Shown one piece after another: positions 37,501-51,769 of a DNA stretch of 64,000 nt. Position 1 is the first letter of the stretch, and each line of letters starts with the position of its first letter. The notes beneath the pieces are model-generated. The model had not been told where the DNA came from. It saw only the letters and a list, made by a program, of their open reading frames with translations, and made no database searches. The position numbers and the translations under genes are program-made. The stretch covers positions 86,718,670 through 86,782,669 of the forward strand of contig OZ021729.1 in the NCBI GenBank assembly GCA_963978545.1, in the 5' to 3' direction. This DNA comes from Linyphia triangularis (taxonomy: Eukaryota; Arthropoda; Arachnida; Araneae; Linyphiidae).

Positions 37501-40500
37501 GATTTTTTTTGGCAATAACTGAATTTTGAGTAGTAAAATTTCATTTTAATAACCCTTTTAATGTGGAAATCAATTCGGGTGATGATTTTTGTTACCCTAG
37601 CCGTAAAAAGATTGTAAAAGTTTGAAAATTTAGAAGTGTGAAATTTTTCATACGATTAATATGGGGAAAATTTGAAACGAAACATTTTGAAAGTGCACTT
37701 TTTGAACCACCTTTTGACCCACTTCTTATTTAGTTAGTGTTTTAAAATTGGAATTGGAGTTTCTCCTATATATAAGCTTCAATATCACACACGTGAAAAA
37801 ATTTTGAAAATTTTACTTTTTGATCAATAATTCATTGAATAGTCCGCCATGTGTTTTCAATGGGGGAATTGTATTGATGAGAAAATTGCTCAAATGCTTT
37901 CAAATTGTGAATTTGAGTTGGATATTTGTTTTAAAGTCATTCTTTTTATAGTCATTTTATAGACCTTTTTAAAGTGGAAATCAATTCGGGTGATGATTTC
38001 CGTTACCCTAGCTGTAAAAAGATTGTAAAAGTTTGAAAATTTAGAAGTGTGAAATTTTTCATACGATTAACATGGGGAAAATTTAAAACGAAACATTTTG
38101 AAAGGGCACTTTTTGGACCGCCTTTAGACCCACTACTTATTTAGTTAGTGTTTTAAAATTGGAATTAGAGTTTCTCCTATATATATGCTTCAATATCACA
38201 AACGGGAAAAAATTTTGAAAATTTTACTTTTTGATCAATAATTCATTGAATAGTCTGCCATGTGTTTTCAATGGGGGAATTGTATTTATGAGAAAATTGC
38301 TCAAATGCTTTCAAATTGTGAATTTGAGTTGGATATATGTTTTATAGTCATTCTGGTACCAAATTTTAATTAAAAAAAAAGTATTCTAAAAATCAAAAAT
38401 TCAATTTTTCGTATATCTTGAAATATTTCAGTTTCGAGTCTAATTGAATGGAAGATTTCATTTTTAACAAATGTTTCCAAATTGTGTTTTTTATACAAAA
38501 ACACTTTAAAAATCAAACTAATTTCAAAATTTTGGCTAAAAAAATTATTTTTGAATAGCTTTACGAGAAGTTAAAATTTTGAAACGAAAGCGCTCAGATA
38601 CTGTTTTTAAGTCTTTATTTTACTTAGCATTGCTTCGATTTTGAGTGCTAAAATACTATTTCATGAGCCAATTGATGATCAGAAAGAAATCGGGTGATGA
38701 CTTTTATTATCCTAGGCAACAAATTAAGGTTAAAATTGGAAAATTGAGAATTTGAAAATTGCCTAAGGATTGGCAAGTTTAATGTATATTCAAAGGGATA
38801 TAAAGACTTTTTTTGGCAATAACTGAATTTTGAGTAGTAAAATTTCATTTTAATGACCATTTTAATGTGGAAATCAATTCGGGTGATGATTTCAGTTACC
38901 CTAGTTGTAAAAAGATTGTAAAAGTTTAAAAATTTAGAAGTGTGAAATTTTTCATACGATTAATATGGGGAAAATTTGAAACGAAACATTTTGAAAGTGC
39001 ACTTTTTGAACCACCTTTTGACCCACTTCTTATTTAGTTAGTGTTTTACAATTGGAATTGGAGTTTCTCCTATATATAAGCTTCAATATCACACACGTGA
39101 AAAAATTTTGAAAATTTTACTTTTTGATCAATAATTCATTGAATAGTCCACCTTGTGTTTTCAATGGGGGAATTGTATTGATGAGAAAATTGCTCAAATG
39201 CTTTCAAATTGTGAATTTGAGTTGGATATATGTTTTATAGTCATTCTGGTACCAAATTTTAATTAAAAAAAAAGTATTCTAAAAATCAAAAATTCAATTT
39301 TTCGTATATCTTGAAATATTTCAGTTTCGAGGGTAATTGAATGGAAGATTTCATTTTCAACAATTGGTTCCAAATTATGTTTTTTATTCAAAAAACTTTA
39401 TAAATGAAACTAAGTCCAAAATTTTGGCCAAAAAACTATATTTGAATAGCTATATGAGAAGTTGATATTTTGAAACGAAAGCGCTAAGAATTTTTTTTCA
39501 AGCCGTCTTTGATCCTAGGCAACAAATTTAGATTAAATTAAGAATTTGAAAATTGCCTTAGGATTGACAATTTTAATGTATTTTCAAATGGTTATAAAGA
39601 CATTTTTGTTTTTTACAGTTACTGGGTTTTAAGTAGTAAAATTTCACTTTAATGACGATTTGAATGTGAAAATTGATTCGCGTGATGATTTCTGTTACCC
39701 TAGTTGCACAAAAATTGTAAAATTTTGAAAATTTAGATATGTGAAATTTTCCATATGGTTAACATGGGAAAATTTAAAAACTAAAATTTGTGAAAGTGCA
39801 ATTTTTGGAACCAACTTTAGACCCATTTCGTATTTAGTGAGAATTATAAAATTGGAATTGAAGATTTTCCTATATATGAACTTCAATATCACAAACAGGA
39901 AAAAATTTTGAAAATTTTACTTTTTGATCAATAATTCATTGAATAGTCCGCCATGTGTTTTCAATGATGGAATTGTATTTATGAGAAAATTGCTCAAATG
40001 CTTTCAAATTGTGAATTTGAGTTGGATATATGTTTTATAGTCATTCTTTTTATAGTCATTTTATAGACCATTTTAATGTGGAAATCAATTCGGGTGTTGA
40101 TTTCTGTTACCCTTGCTGTAAAAAGATTGTAAAAGTTTGAAAATATAGAAGTGTGAAATTTTTCATTCGATTAACATGGGGAAAATTTAAAACGAAACAT
40201 TTTGAAGGTGCACTTTTTGGACCACCTTTAGACCCACTTCTTATTTAGTTAGTGTTTTAAAATTGGAATTAGAGTTTCTCCTATATATAAGCTTCAATAT
40301 CACAAACGGGAAAATTTTTTGAAAATTTTACTTTTTGATCAATAATTCATTGACTAGTCCGCCATGTGTTTTCAATGAGGGAATTGTATTTTTGAGAAAA
40401 TAGCTCAAAGGCTTTCAAATTGTGAATTTGAGTTGGATATATGTTTTATAGTCATTCTGGTACCAAATTTTAATTAAAAAAAAAGTATTCTAAAAATCAA

Positions 40501-43500
40501 AAATTCCATTTTTCGTAAATCTTGAAATATTTCAGTTTCGAGTGTAATTGAATGGAAGATTTCATTTTTAACAAATGGTTCCAAATTGTGTTTTTTATTC
40601 ACAAACACTTTAAAAATCAAACTAATTTCAAAATTTTGGCTAAAAAAATTATTTTTGAATAGCTTTATGAGAAGTTGAAATTTTGGAACGAAATCGCTCT
40701 GAAACTGTTTTTAAGTCTTTATTTTACTTAGCATTGCTTCGATTTTGAGTGCTAAAATACTATTTCATGAGCAAATTGATGATCAGAAAGAAATCGGGTG
40801 ATGACTTTTATTATCCTAGGCAAAAATTAAGGTTAAAATTCGAAAATTGAGAATTTGACAATTGCCTAAGGATTGCTAAGTTTAATGTATATTCAAAGGG
40901 ATATAAAGACTTTTTTTGGCAATAACTGAATTTTGAGTAGTAAAATTTCATTTTAATGACCATTTTAATGTGGAAATCAATTCGGGTGATGATTTCTGTT
41001 ACCCTAGCTGTAAAAAGATTGTAAAAGTTTGAAAATTTAGAAGTGTGAAATTTTTTTTACGATTAACATGGGGAAAATTTAAAACGAAACATTTTGAAAG
41101 TGCACTTTTTGGACCACCTTTAGACCCACTTCTTATTTAGTTAGTGTTTTAAAATTGGAATTAGAGTTTCTCCTATATATAAGCTTCAATATCACAAACG
41201 GGAAAAAATTTTGAAAATTTTACTTTTTGTTCAATAATTCATTGACTAGTCCGCCATGTGTTTTCAATGGGGAAATTGTATTTTTGAGAAAATTGCTCAA
41301 ATACTTTCAAATTGTGAATTTGAGTTGGATATATGTTTTATAGTCATTCTGGTACCAAATTTTAATTAAAAAAAAAGTATTCTAAAAATCAAAAATTCCA
41401 TTTTTCGTAAATCTTGATATATTTCAGTTTCGAATGTAATTGAATGGAAGATTTCATTTTTAACAAATGGTTCCAAATTGTGCTTTTTTATTCAAAAAAC
41501 TTTATAAATGAAACTAACTTCAAAATTTTTGCCAAAAAACTATATATGAACAGCTATATGAGAAGTTGATATTTTGAAACGAAAGCGCTTAGAATTTTTT
41601 TTCAAGCCGTCTTTTTTCTTTGGATTAGTTCGATTTTGAGTGCTAAAATACCATTTTATAAGCAAATTTTTGAATGCTGCAAATTCAGAATGAAATCGGG
41701 TAATGACTTTTTTGATCCTAGGCAACAAATTTAGATTAAATTGAGAATTTGAAAATTGCCTTATGATTGACAAGTTTAATGTATATTCAAAGGGATATAA
41801 AGATTTTTTTTGGCAATAACTGAATTTTGAGTAGTAAAATTTCATTTTAATAACCCTTTTAATGTGGAAATCAATTCGGGTGATGATTTTTGTTACCCTA
41901 GCCGTAAAAAGATTGTAAAAGTTTGAAAATTTAGAAGTGTGAAATTTTTCATACGATTAATATGGGGAAAATTTGAAACGAAACATTTTGAAAGTGCACT
42001 TTTTGAACCACCTTTTGACCCACTTCTTATTTAGTTAGTGTTTTAAAATTGGAATTGGAGTTTCTCCTATATATAAGCTTCAATATCACACACGTGAAAA
42101 AATTTTGAAAATTTTACTTTTTGATCAATAATTCATTGAATAGTCCGCCATGTGTTTTCAATGGGGGAATTGTATTGATGAGAAAATTGCTCAAATGCTT
42201 TCAAATTGTGAATTTGAGTTGGATATTTGTTTTAAAGTCATTCTTTTTATAGTCATTTTATAGACCTTTTTAAAGTGGAAATCAATTCGGGTGATGATTT
42301 CCGTTACCCTAGCTGTAAAAAGATTGTAAAAGTTTGAAAATTTAGAAGTGTGAAATTTTTCATACGATTAACATGGGGAAAATTTAAAACGAAACATTTT
42401 GAAAGGGCACTTTTTGGACCGCCTTTAGACCCACTACTTATTTAGTTAGTGTTTTAAAATTGGAATTAGAGTTTCTCCTATATATATGCTTCAATATCAC
42501 AAACGGGAAAAAATTTTGAAAATTTTACTTTTTGATCAATAATTCATTGAATAGTCTGCCATGTGTTTTCAATGGGGGAATTGTATTTATGAGAAAATTG
42601 CTCAAATGCTTTCAAATTGTGAATTTGAGTTGGATATATGTTTTATAGTCATTCTGGTACCAAATTTTAATTAAAAAAAAAGTATTCTAAAAATCAAAAA
42701 TTCCATTTTTCGTATATCTTGAAATATTTCAGTTTCGAGTCTAATTGAATGGAAGATTTCATTTTTAACAAATGTTTCCAAATTGTGTTTTTTATACAAA
42801 AACACTTTAAAAATCAAACTAATTTCAAAATTTTGGCTAAAAAAATTATTTTTGAATAGCTTTACGAGAAGTTAAAATTTTGAAACGAAAGCGCTCAGAT
42901 ACTGTTTTTAAGTCTTTATTTTACTTAGCATTGCTTCGATTTTGAGTGCTAAAATACTATTTCATGAGGCAATTGATGATCAGAAAGAAATCGGGTGATG
43001 ACTTTTATTATCCTAGGCAACAAATTAAGGTTAAAATTGGAAAATTGAGAATTTGAAAATTGCCTAAGGATTGGCAAGTTTAATGTATATTCAAAGGGAT
43101 ATAAAGACTTTTTTTGGCAATAACTGAATTTTGAGTAGTAAAATTTCATTTTAATGACCATTTTAATGTGGAAATCAATTCGGGTGATGATTTCAGTTAC
43201 CCTAGTTGTAAAAAGATTGTAAAAGTTTAAAAATTTAGAAGTGTGAAATTTTTCATACGATTAATATGGGGAAAATTTGAAACGAAACATTTTGAAAGTG
43301 CACTTTTTGAACCACCTTTTGACCCACTTCTTATTTAGTTAGTGTTTTAAAATTGGAATTGGAGTTTCTCCTATATATAAGCTTCAATATCACACACGTG
43401 AAAAAATTTTGAAAATTTGACTTTTTGATCAATAATTCATTGAATAGTCCACCTTGTGTTTTCAATGGGGGAATTGTATTGATGAGAAAATTGCTCAAAT

Positions 43501-46500
43501 GCTTTCAAATTGTGAATTTGAGTTGGATATATGTTTTATAGTCATTCTGGTACCAAATTTTAATTAAAAAAAAAGTATTCTAAAAATCAAAAATTCAATT
43601 TTTCGTATATCTTGAAATATTTCAGTTTCGAGGGTAATTGAATGGAAGATTTCATTTTCAACAATTGGTTCCAAATTATGTTTTTTATTCAAAAAACTTT
43701 ATAAATGAAACTAAGTCCAAAATTTTGGCCAAAAAACTATATTTGAATAGCTATATGAGAAGTTGATATTTTGAAACGAAAGCGCTAAGAATTTTTTTTC
43801 AAGCCGTCTTTGATCCTAGGCAACAAATTTAGATTAAATTAAGAATTTGAAAATTGCCTTAGGATTGACAATTTTAATGTATTTTCAAATGGTTATAAAG
43901 ACATTTTTGTTTTTTACAGTTACTGGGTTTTAAGTAGTAAAATTTCACTTTAATGACGATTTGAATGTGAAAATTGATTCGCGTGATGATTTCTGTTACC
44001 CTAGTTGCACAAAAATTGTAAAATTTTGAAAATTTAGATATGTGAAATTTTCCATATGGTTAACATGGGAAAATTTAAAAACTCAAATTTGTGAAAGTGC
44101 AATTTTTGGAACCAACTTTAGACCCATTTCGTATTTAGTGAGAATTATAAAATTGGAATTGAAGATTTTCCTATATATGAACTTCAATATCACAAACAGG
44201 AAAAAATTTTGAAAATTTTACTTTTTGATCAATAATTCATTGAATAGTCCGCCATGTGTTTTCAATGATGGAATTGTATTTATGAGAAAATTGCTCAAAT
44301 GCTTTCAAATTGTGAATTTGAGTTGGATATATGTTTTATAGTCATTCTTTTTATAGTCATTTTATAGACCATTTTAATGTGGAAATCAATTCGGGTGTTG
44401 ATTTCTGTTACCCTTGCTGTAAAAAGATTGTAAAAGTTTGAAAATATAGAAGTGTGAAATTTTTCATTCGATTAACATGGGGAAAATTTAAAACGAAACA
44501 TTTTGAAGGTGCACTTTTTGGACCACCTTTAGACCCACTTCTTATTTAGTTAGTGTTTTAAAATTGGAATTAGAGTTTCTCCTATATATAAGCTTCAATA
44601 TCACAAACGGGAAAATTTTTTGAAAATTTTACTTTTTGATCAATAATTCATTGACTAGTCCGCCATGTGTTTTCAATGAGGGAATTGTATTTTTGAGAAA
44701 ATAGCTCAAAGGCTTTCAAATTGTGAATTTGAGTTGGATATATGTTTTATAGTCATTCTGGTACCAAATTTTAATTAAAAAAAAAGTATTCTAAAAATCA
44801 AAAATTCCATTTTTCGTAAATCTTGAAATATTTCAGTTTCGAGTGTAATTGAATGGAAGATTTCATTTTTAACAAATGGTTCCAAATTGTGTTTTTTATT
44901 CACAAACACTTTAAAAATCAAACTAATTTCAAAATTTTGGCTAAAAAAGTTATTTTTGAATAGCTTTATGAGAAGTTGAAATTTTGGAACGAAATCGCTC
45001 GGAAACTGTTTTTAAGTCTTTATTTTACTTAGCATTGCTTCGATTTTGAGTGCTAAAATACTATTTCATGAGCAAATTGATGATCAGAAAGAAATCGGGT
45101 GATGACTTTTATTATCCTAGGCAAAAATTAAGGTTAAAATTCGAAAATTGAGAATTTGACAATTGCCTAAGGATTGCTAAGTTTAATGTATATTCAAAGG
45201 GATATAAAGACTTTTTTTGGCAATAACTGAATTTTGAGTAGTAAAATTTCATTTTAATGACCATTTTAATGTGGAAATCAATTCGGGTGATGATTTCTGT
45301 TACCCTAGCTGTAAAAAGATTGTAAAAGTTTGAAAATTTAGAAGTGTGAAATTTTTCTTACGATTAACATGGGGAAAATTTAAAACGAAACATTTTGAAA
45401 GTGCACTTTTTGGACCACCTTTAGACCCACTTCTTATTTAGTTAGTGTTTTAAAATTGGAATTAGAGTTTCTCCTATATATAAGCTTCAATATCACAAAC
45501 GGGAAAAAATTTTGAAAATTTTACTTTTTGTTCAATAATTCATTGACTAGTCCGCCATGTGTTTTCAATGGGGAATTTGTATTTTTGAGAAAATTGCTCA
45601 AATACTTTCAAATTGTGAATTTGAGTTGGATATATGTTTTATAGTCATTCTGGTACCAAATTTTAATTAAAAAAAAAGTATTCTAAAAATCAAAAATTCC
45701 ATTTTTCGTAAATCTTGATATATTTCAGTTTCGAATGTAATTGAATGGAAGATTTCATTTTTAACAAATGGTTCCAAATTGTGTTTTTTTATTCAAAAAA
45801 CTTTATAAATGAAACTAACTTCAAAATTTTGGCCAAAAAACTATATATGAACAGCTATATGAGAAGTTGATATTTTGAAACGAAAGCGCTTAGAATTTTT
45901 TTTCAAGCCGTCTTTTTTCTTTGGATTAGTTCGATTTTGAGTGCTAAAATACCATTTTATAAGCAAATTTTTGAATGCTGCAAATTCAGAATGAAATCGG
46001 GTAATGACTTTTTTGATCCTAGGCAACAAATTTAGATTAAATTGAGAATTTGAAAATTGCCTTATGATTGACAAGTTTAATGTATATTCAAAGGGATATA
46101 AAGATTTTTTTTGGCAATAACTGAATTTTGAGTAGTAAAATTTCATTTTAATAACCCTTTTAATGTGGAAATCAATTCGGGTGATGATTTTTGTTACCCT
46201 AGCCGTAAAAAGATTGTAAAAGTTTGAAAATTTAGAAGTGTGAAATTTTTCATACGATTAATATGGGGAAAATTTGAAACGAAACATTTTGAAAGTGCAC
46301 TTTTTGAACCACCTTTTGACCCACTTCTTATTTAGTTAGTGTTTTAAAATTGGAATTGGAGTTTCTCCTATATATAAGCTTCAATATCACACACGTGAAA
46401 AAATTTTGAAAATTTTACTTTTTGATCAATAATTCATTGAATAGTCCGCCATGTGTTTTCAATGGGGGAATTGTATTGATGAGAAAATTGCTCAAATGCT

Positions 46501-49500
46501 TTCAAATTGTGAATTTGAGTTGGATATTTGTTTTAAAGTCATTCTTTTTATAGTCATTTTATAGACCTTTTTAAAGTGGAAATCAATTCGGGTGATGATT
46601 TCCGTTACCCTAGCTGTAAAAAGATTGTAAAAGTTTGAAAATTTAGAAGTGTGAAATTTTTCATACGATTAACATGGGGAAAATTTAAAACGAAACATTT
46701 TGAAAGGGCACTTTTTGGACCGCCTTTAGACCCACTACTTATTTAGTTAGTGTTTTAAAATTGGAATTAGAGTTTCTCCTATATATATGCTTCAATATCA
46801 CAAACGGGAAAAAATTTTGAAAATTTTACTTTTTGATCAATAATTCATTGAATAGTCTGCCATGTGTTTTCAATGGGGGAATTGTATTTATGAGAAAATT
46901 GCTCAAATGCTTTCAAATTGTGAATTTGAGTTGGATATATGTTTTATAGTCATTCTGGTACCAAATTTTAATTAAAAAAAAAGTATTCTAAAAATCAAAA
47001 ATTCCATTTTTCGTATATCTTGAAATATTTCAGTTTCGAGTCTAATTGAATGGAAGATTTCATTTTTAACAAATGTTTCCAAATTGTGTTTTTTATACAA
47101 AAACACTTTAAAAATCAAACTAATTTCAAAATTTTGGCTAAAAAAATTATTTTTGAATAGCTTTACGACAAGTTAAAATTTTGAAACGAAAGCGCTCAGA
47201 TACTGTTTTTAAGTCTTTATTTTACTTAGCATTGCTTCGATTTTGAGTGCTAAAATACTATTTCATGAGCCAATTGATGATCAGAAAGAAATCGGGTGAT
47301 GACTTTTATTATCCTAGGCAACAAATTAAGGTTAAAATTGGAAAATTGAGAATTTGAAAATTGCCTAAGGATTGGCAAGTTTAATGTATATTCAAAGGGA
47401 TATAAAGACTTTTTTTGGCAATAACTGAATTTTGAGTAGTAAAATTTCATTTTAATGACCATTTTAATGTGGAAATCAATTCGGGTGATGATTTCAGTTA
47501 CCCTAGTTGTAAAAAGATTGTAAAAGTTTAAAAATTTAGAAGTGTGAAATTTTTCATACGATTAATATGGGGAAAATTTGAAACGAAACATTTTGAAAGT
47601 GCACTTTTTGAACCACCTTTTGACCCACTTCTTATTTAGTTAGTGTTTTACAATTGGAATTGGAGTTTCTCCTATATATAAGCTTCAATATCACACACGT
47701 GAAAAAATTTTGAAAATTTTACTTTTTGATCAATAATTCATTGAATAGTCCACCTTGTGTTTTCAATGGGGGAATTGTATTGATGAGAAAATTGCTCAAA
47801 TGCTTTCAAATTGTGAATTTGAGTTGGATATATGTTTTATAGTCATTCTGGTACCAAATTTTAATTAAAAAAAAAGTATTCTAAAAATCAAAAATTCAAT
47901 TTTTCGTATATCTTGAAATATTTCAGTTTCGAGGGTAATTGAATGGAAGATTTCATTTTCAACAATTGGTTCCAAATTATGTTTTTTATTCAAAAAACTT
48001 TATAAATGAAACTAAGTCCAAAATTTTGGCCAAAAAACTATATTTGAATAGCTATATGAGAAGTTGATATTTTGAAACGAAAGCGCTAAGAATTTTTTTT
48101 CAAGCCGTCTTTGATCCTAGGCAACAAATTTAGATTAAATTAAGAATTTGAAAATTGCCTTAGGATTGACAATTTTAATGTATTTTCAAATGGTTATAAA
48201 GACATTTTTGTTTTTTACAGTTACTGGGTTTTAAGTAGTAAAATTTCACTTTAATGACGATTTGAATGTGAAAATTGATTCGCGTGATGATTTCTGTTAC
48301 CCTAGTTGCACAAAAATTGTAAAATTTTGAAAATTTAGATATGTGAAATTTTCCATATGGTTAACATGGGAAAATTTAAAAACTAAAATTTGTGAAAGTG
48401 CAATTTTTGGAACCAACTTTAGACCCATTTCGTATTTAGTGAGAATTATAAAATTGGAATTGAAGATTTTCCTATATATGAACTTCAATATCACAAACAG
48501 GAAAAAATTTTGAAAATTTTACTTTTTGATCAATAATTCATTGAATAGTCCGCCATGTGTTTTCAATGATGGAATTGTATTTATGAGAAAATTGCTCAAA
48601 TGCTTTCAAATTGTGAATTTGAGTTGGATATATGTTTTATAGTCATTCTTTTTATAGTCATTTTATAGACCATTTTAATGTGGAAATCAATTCGGGTGTT
48701 GATTTCTGTTACCCTTGCTGTAAAAAGATTGTAAAAGTTTGAAAATATAGAAGTGTGAAATTTTTCATTCGATTAACATGGGGAAAATTTAAAACGAAAC
48801 ATTTTGAAGGTGCACTTTTTGGACCACCTTTAGACCCACTTCTTATTTAGTTAGTGTTTTAAAATTGGAATTAGAGTTTCTCCTATATATAAGCTTCAAT
48901 ATCACAAACGGGAAAATTTTTTGAAAATTTTACTTTTTGATCAATAATTCATTGACTAGTCCGCCATGTGTTTTCAATGAGGGAATTGTATTTTTGTGAA
49001 AATAGCTCAAAGGCTTTCAAATTGTGAATTTGAGTTGGATATATGTTTTATAGTCATTCTGGTACCAAATTTTAATTAAAAAAAAAGTATTCTAAAAATC
49101 AAAAATTCCATTTTTCGTAAATCTTGAAATATTTCAGTTTCGAGTGTAATTGAATGGAAGATTTCATTTTTAACAAATGGTTCCAAATTGTGTTTTTTAT
49201 TCACAAACACTTTAAAAATCAAACTAATTTCAAAATTTTGGCTAAAAAAATTATTTATGAATAGCTTTATGAGAAGTTGAAATTTTGGAACGAAATCGCT
49301 CTGAAACTGTTTTTAAGTCTTTATTTTACTTAGCATTGCTTCGATTTTGAGTGCTAAAATACTATTTCATGAGCAAATTGATGATCAGAAAGAAATCGGG
49401 TGATGACTTTTATTATCCTAGGCAAAAATTAAGGTTAAAATTCGAAAATTGAGAATTTGACAATTGCCTAAGGATTGCTAAGTTTAATGTATATTCAAAG

Positions 49501-51769
49501 GGATATAAAGACTTTTTTTGGCAATAACTGAATTTTGAGTAGTAAAATTTCATTTTAATGACCATTTTAATGTGGAAATCAATTCGGGTGATGATTTCTG
49601 TTACCCTAGCTGTAAAAAGATTGTAAAAGTTTGAAAATTTAGAAGTGTGAAATTTTTTTTACGATTAACATGGGGAAAATTTAAAACGAAACATTTTGAA
49701 AGTGCACTTTTTGGACCACCTTTAGACCCACTTCTTATTTAGTTAGTGTTTTAAAATTGGAATTAGAGTTTCTCCTTTATATAAGCTTCAATATCACAAA
49801 CGGGAAAAAATTTTGAAAATTTTACTTTTTGTTCAATAATTCATTGACTAGTCCGCCATGTGTTTTCAATGGGGAAATTGTATTTTTGAGAAAATTGCTC
49901 AAATACTTTCAAATTGTGAATTTGAGTTGGATATATGTTTTATAGTCATTCTGGTACCAAATTTTAATTAAAAAAAAAGTATTCTAAAAATCAAAAATTC
50001 CATTTTTCGTAAATCTTGATATATTTCAGTTTCGAATGTAATTGAATGGAAGATTTCATTTTTAACAAATGGTTCCAAATTGTGCTTTTTTATTCAAAAA
50101 ACTTTATAAATGAAACTAACTTCAAAATTTTGGCCAAAAAACTATATATGAACAGCTATATGAGAAGTTGATATTTTGAAACGAAAGCGCTTAGAATTTT
50201 TTTTCAAGCCGTCTTTTTTCTTTGGATTAGTTCGATTTTGAGTGCTAAAATACCATTTTATAAGCAAATTTTTGAATGCTGCAAATTCAGAATGAAATCG
50301 GGTAATGACTTTTTTGATCCTAGGCAACAAATTTAGATTAAATTGAGAATTTGAAAATTGCCTTATGATTGACAAGTTTAATGTATATTCAAAGGGATAT
50401 AAAGATTTTTTTTGGCAATAACTGAATTTTGAGTAGTAAAATTTCATTTTAATAACCCTTTTAATGTGGAAATCAATTCGGGTGATGATTTTTGTTACCC
50501 TAGCCGTAAAAAGATTGTAAAAGTTTGAAAATTTAGAAGTGTGAAATTTTTCATACGATTAATATGGGGAAAATTTGAAACGAAACATTTTGAAAGTGCA
50601 CTTTTTGAACCACCTTTTGACCCACTTCTTATTTAGTTAGTGTTTTAAAATTGGAATTGGAGTTTCTCCTATATATAAGCTTCAATATCACACACGTGAA
50701 AAAATTTTGAAAATTTTACTTTTTGATCAATAATTCATTGAATAGTCCGCCATGTGTTTTCAATGGGGGAATTGTATTGATGAGAAAATTGCTCAAATGC
50801 TTTCAAATTGTGAATTTGAGTTGGATATTTGTTTTAAAGTCATTCTTTTTATAGTCATTTTATAGACCTTTTTAAAGTGGAAATCAATTCGGGTGATGAT
50901 TTCCGTTACCCTAGCTGTAAAAAGATTGTAAAAGTTTGAAAATTTAGAAGTGTGAAATTTTTCATACGATTAACATGGGGAAAATTTAAAACGAAACATT
51001 TTGAAAGGGCACTTTTTGGACCGCCTTTAGACCCACTACTTATTTAGTTAGTGTTTTAAAATTGGAATTAGAGTTTCTCCTATATATATGCTTCAATATC
51101 ACAAACGGGAAAAAATTTTGAAAATTTTACTTTTTGATCAATAATTCATTGAATAGTCTGCCATGTGTTTTCAATGGGGGAATTGTATTTATGAGAAAAT
51201 TGCTCAAATGCTTTCAAATTGTGAATTTGAGTTGGATATATGTTTTATAGTCATTCTGGTACCAAATTTTAATTAAAAAAAAAGTATTCTAAAAATCAAA
51301 AATTCCATTTTTCGTATATCTTGAAATATTTCAGTTTCGAGTCTAATTGAATGGAAGATTTCATTTTTAACAAATGTTTCCAAATTGTGTTTTTTATACA
51401 AAAACACTTTAAAAATCAAACTAATTTCAAAATTTTGGCTAAAAAAATTATTTTTGAATAGCTTTACGAGAAGTTAAAATTTTGAAACGAAAGCGCTCAG
51501 ATACTGTTTTTAAGTCTTTATTTTACTTAGCATTGCTTCGATTTTGAGTGCTAAAATACTATTTCATGAGCCAATTGATGATCAGAAAGAAATCGGGTGA
51601 TGACTTTTATTATCCTAGGCAACAAATTAAGGTTAAAATTGGAAAATTGAGAATTTGAAAATTGCCTAAGGATTGGCAAGTTTAATGTATATTCAAAGGG
51701 ATATAAAGACTTTTTTTGGCAATAACTGAATTTTGAGTAGTAAAATTTCATTTTAATGACCATTTTAAT
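34566..51769 (+). repeat. four copies of a 4301-bp, six-monomer higher-order repeat
   Basis: Copies start at 34566, 38867, 43168 and 47469, with a partial fifth from 51770. Each contains, in order, L' 799, S 412, L 892, L 894, S 411 and L 893 bp. The spacing is 4301 bp throughout, with no length change seen in the landmarks, and by eye only scattered single-base differences separate copies. Four sites alternate between copies 1 and 3 versus 2 and 4, so the true repeat unit is 8602 bp. L' lacks about 95 bp between GCCGTCTT and TTGATCCTAGG. In copy 3 a C at about 44083 puts a stop into a minus-strand frame that is open in the other copies, which argues that the recurrent frames are not coding. 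Confidence 0.96.

Noticed and set aside
37239..37544. 101-codon minus-strand frame repeated every 4301 bp
   Set aside because: It is identical between units because the units are near-identical. It is Lys/Asn/Phe-rich as expected from AT-rich DNA and has no motif or start context.
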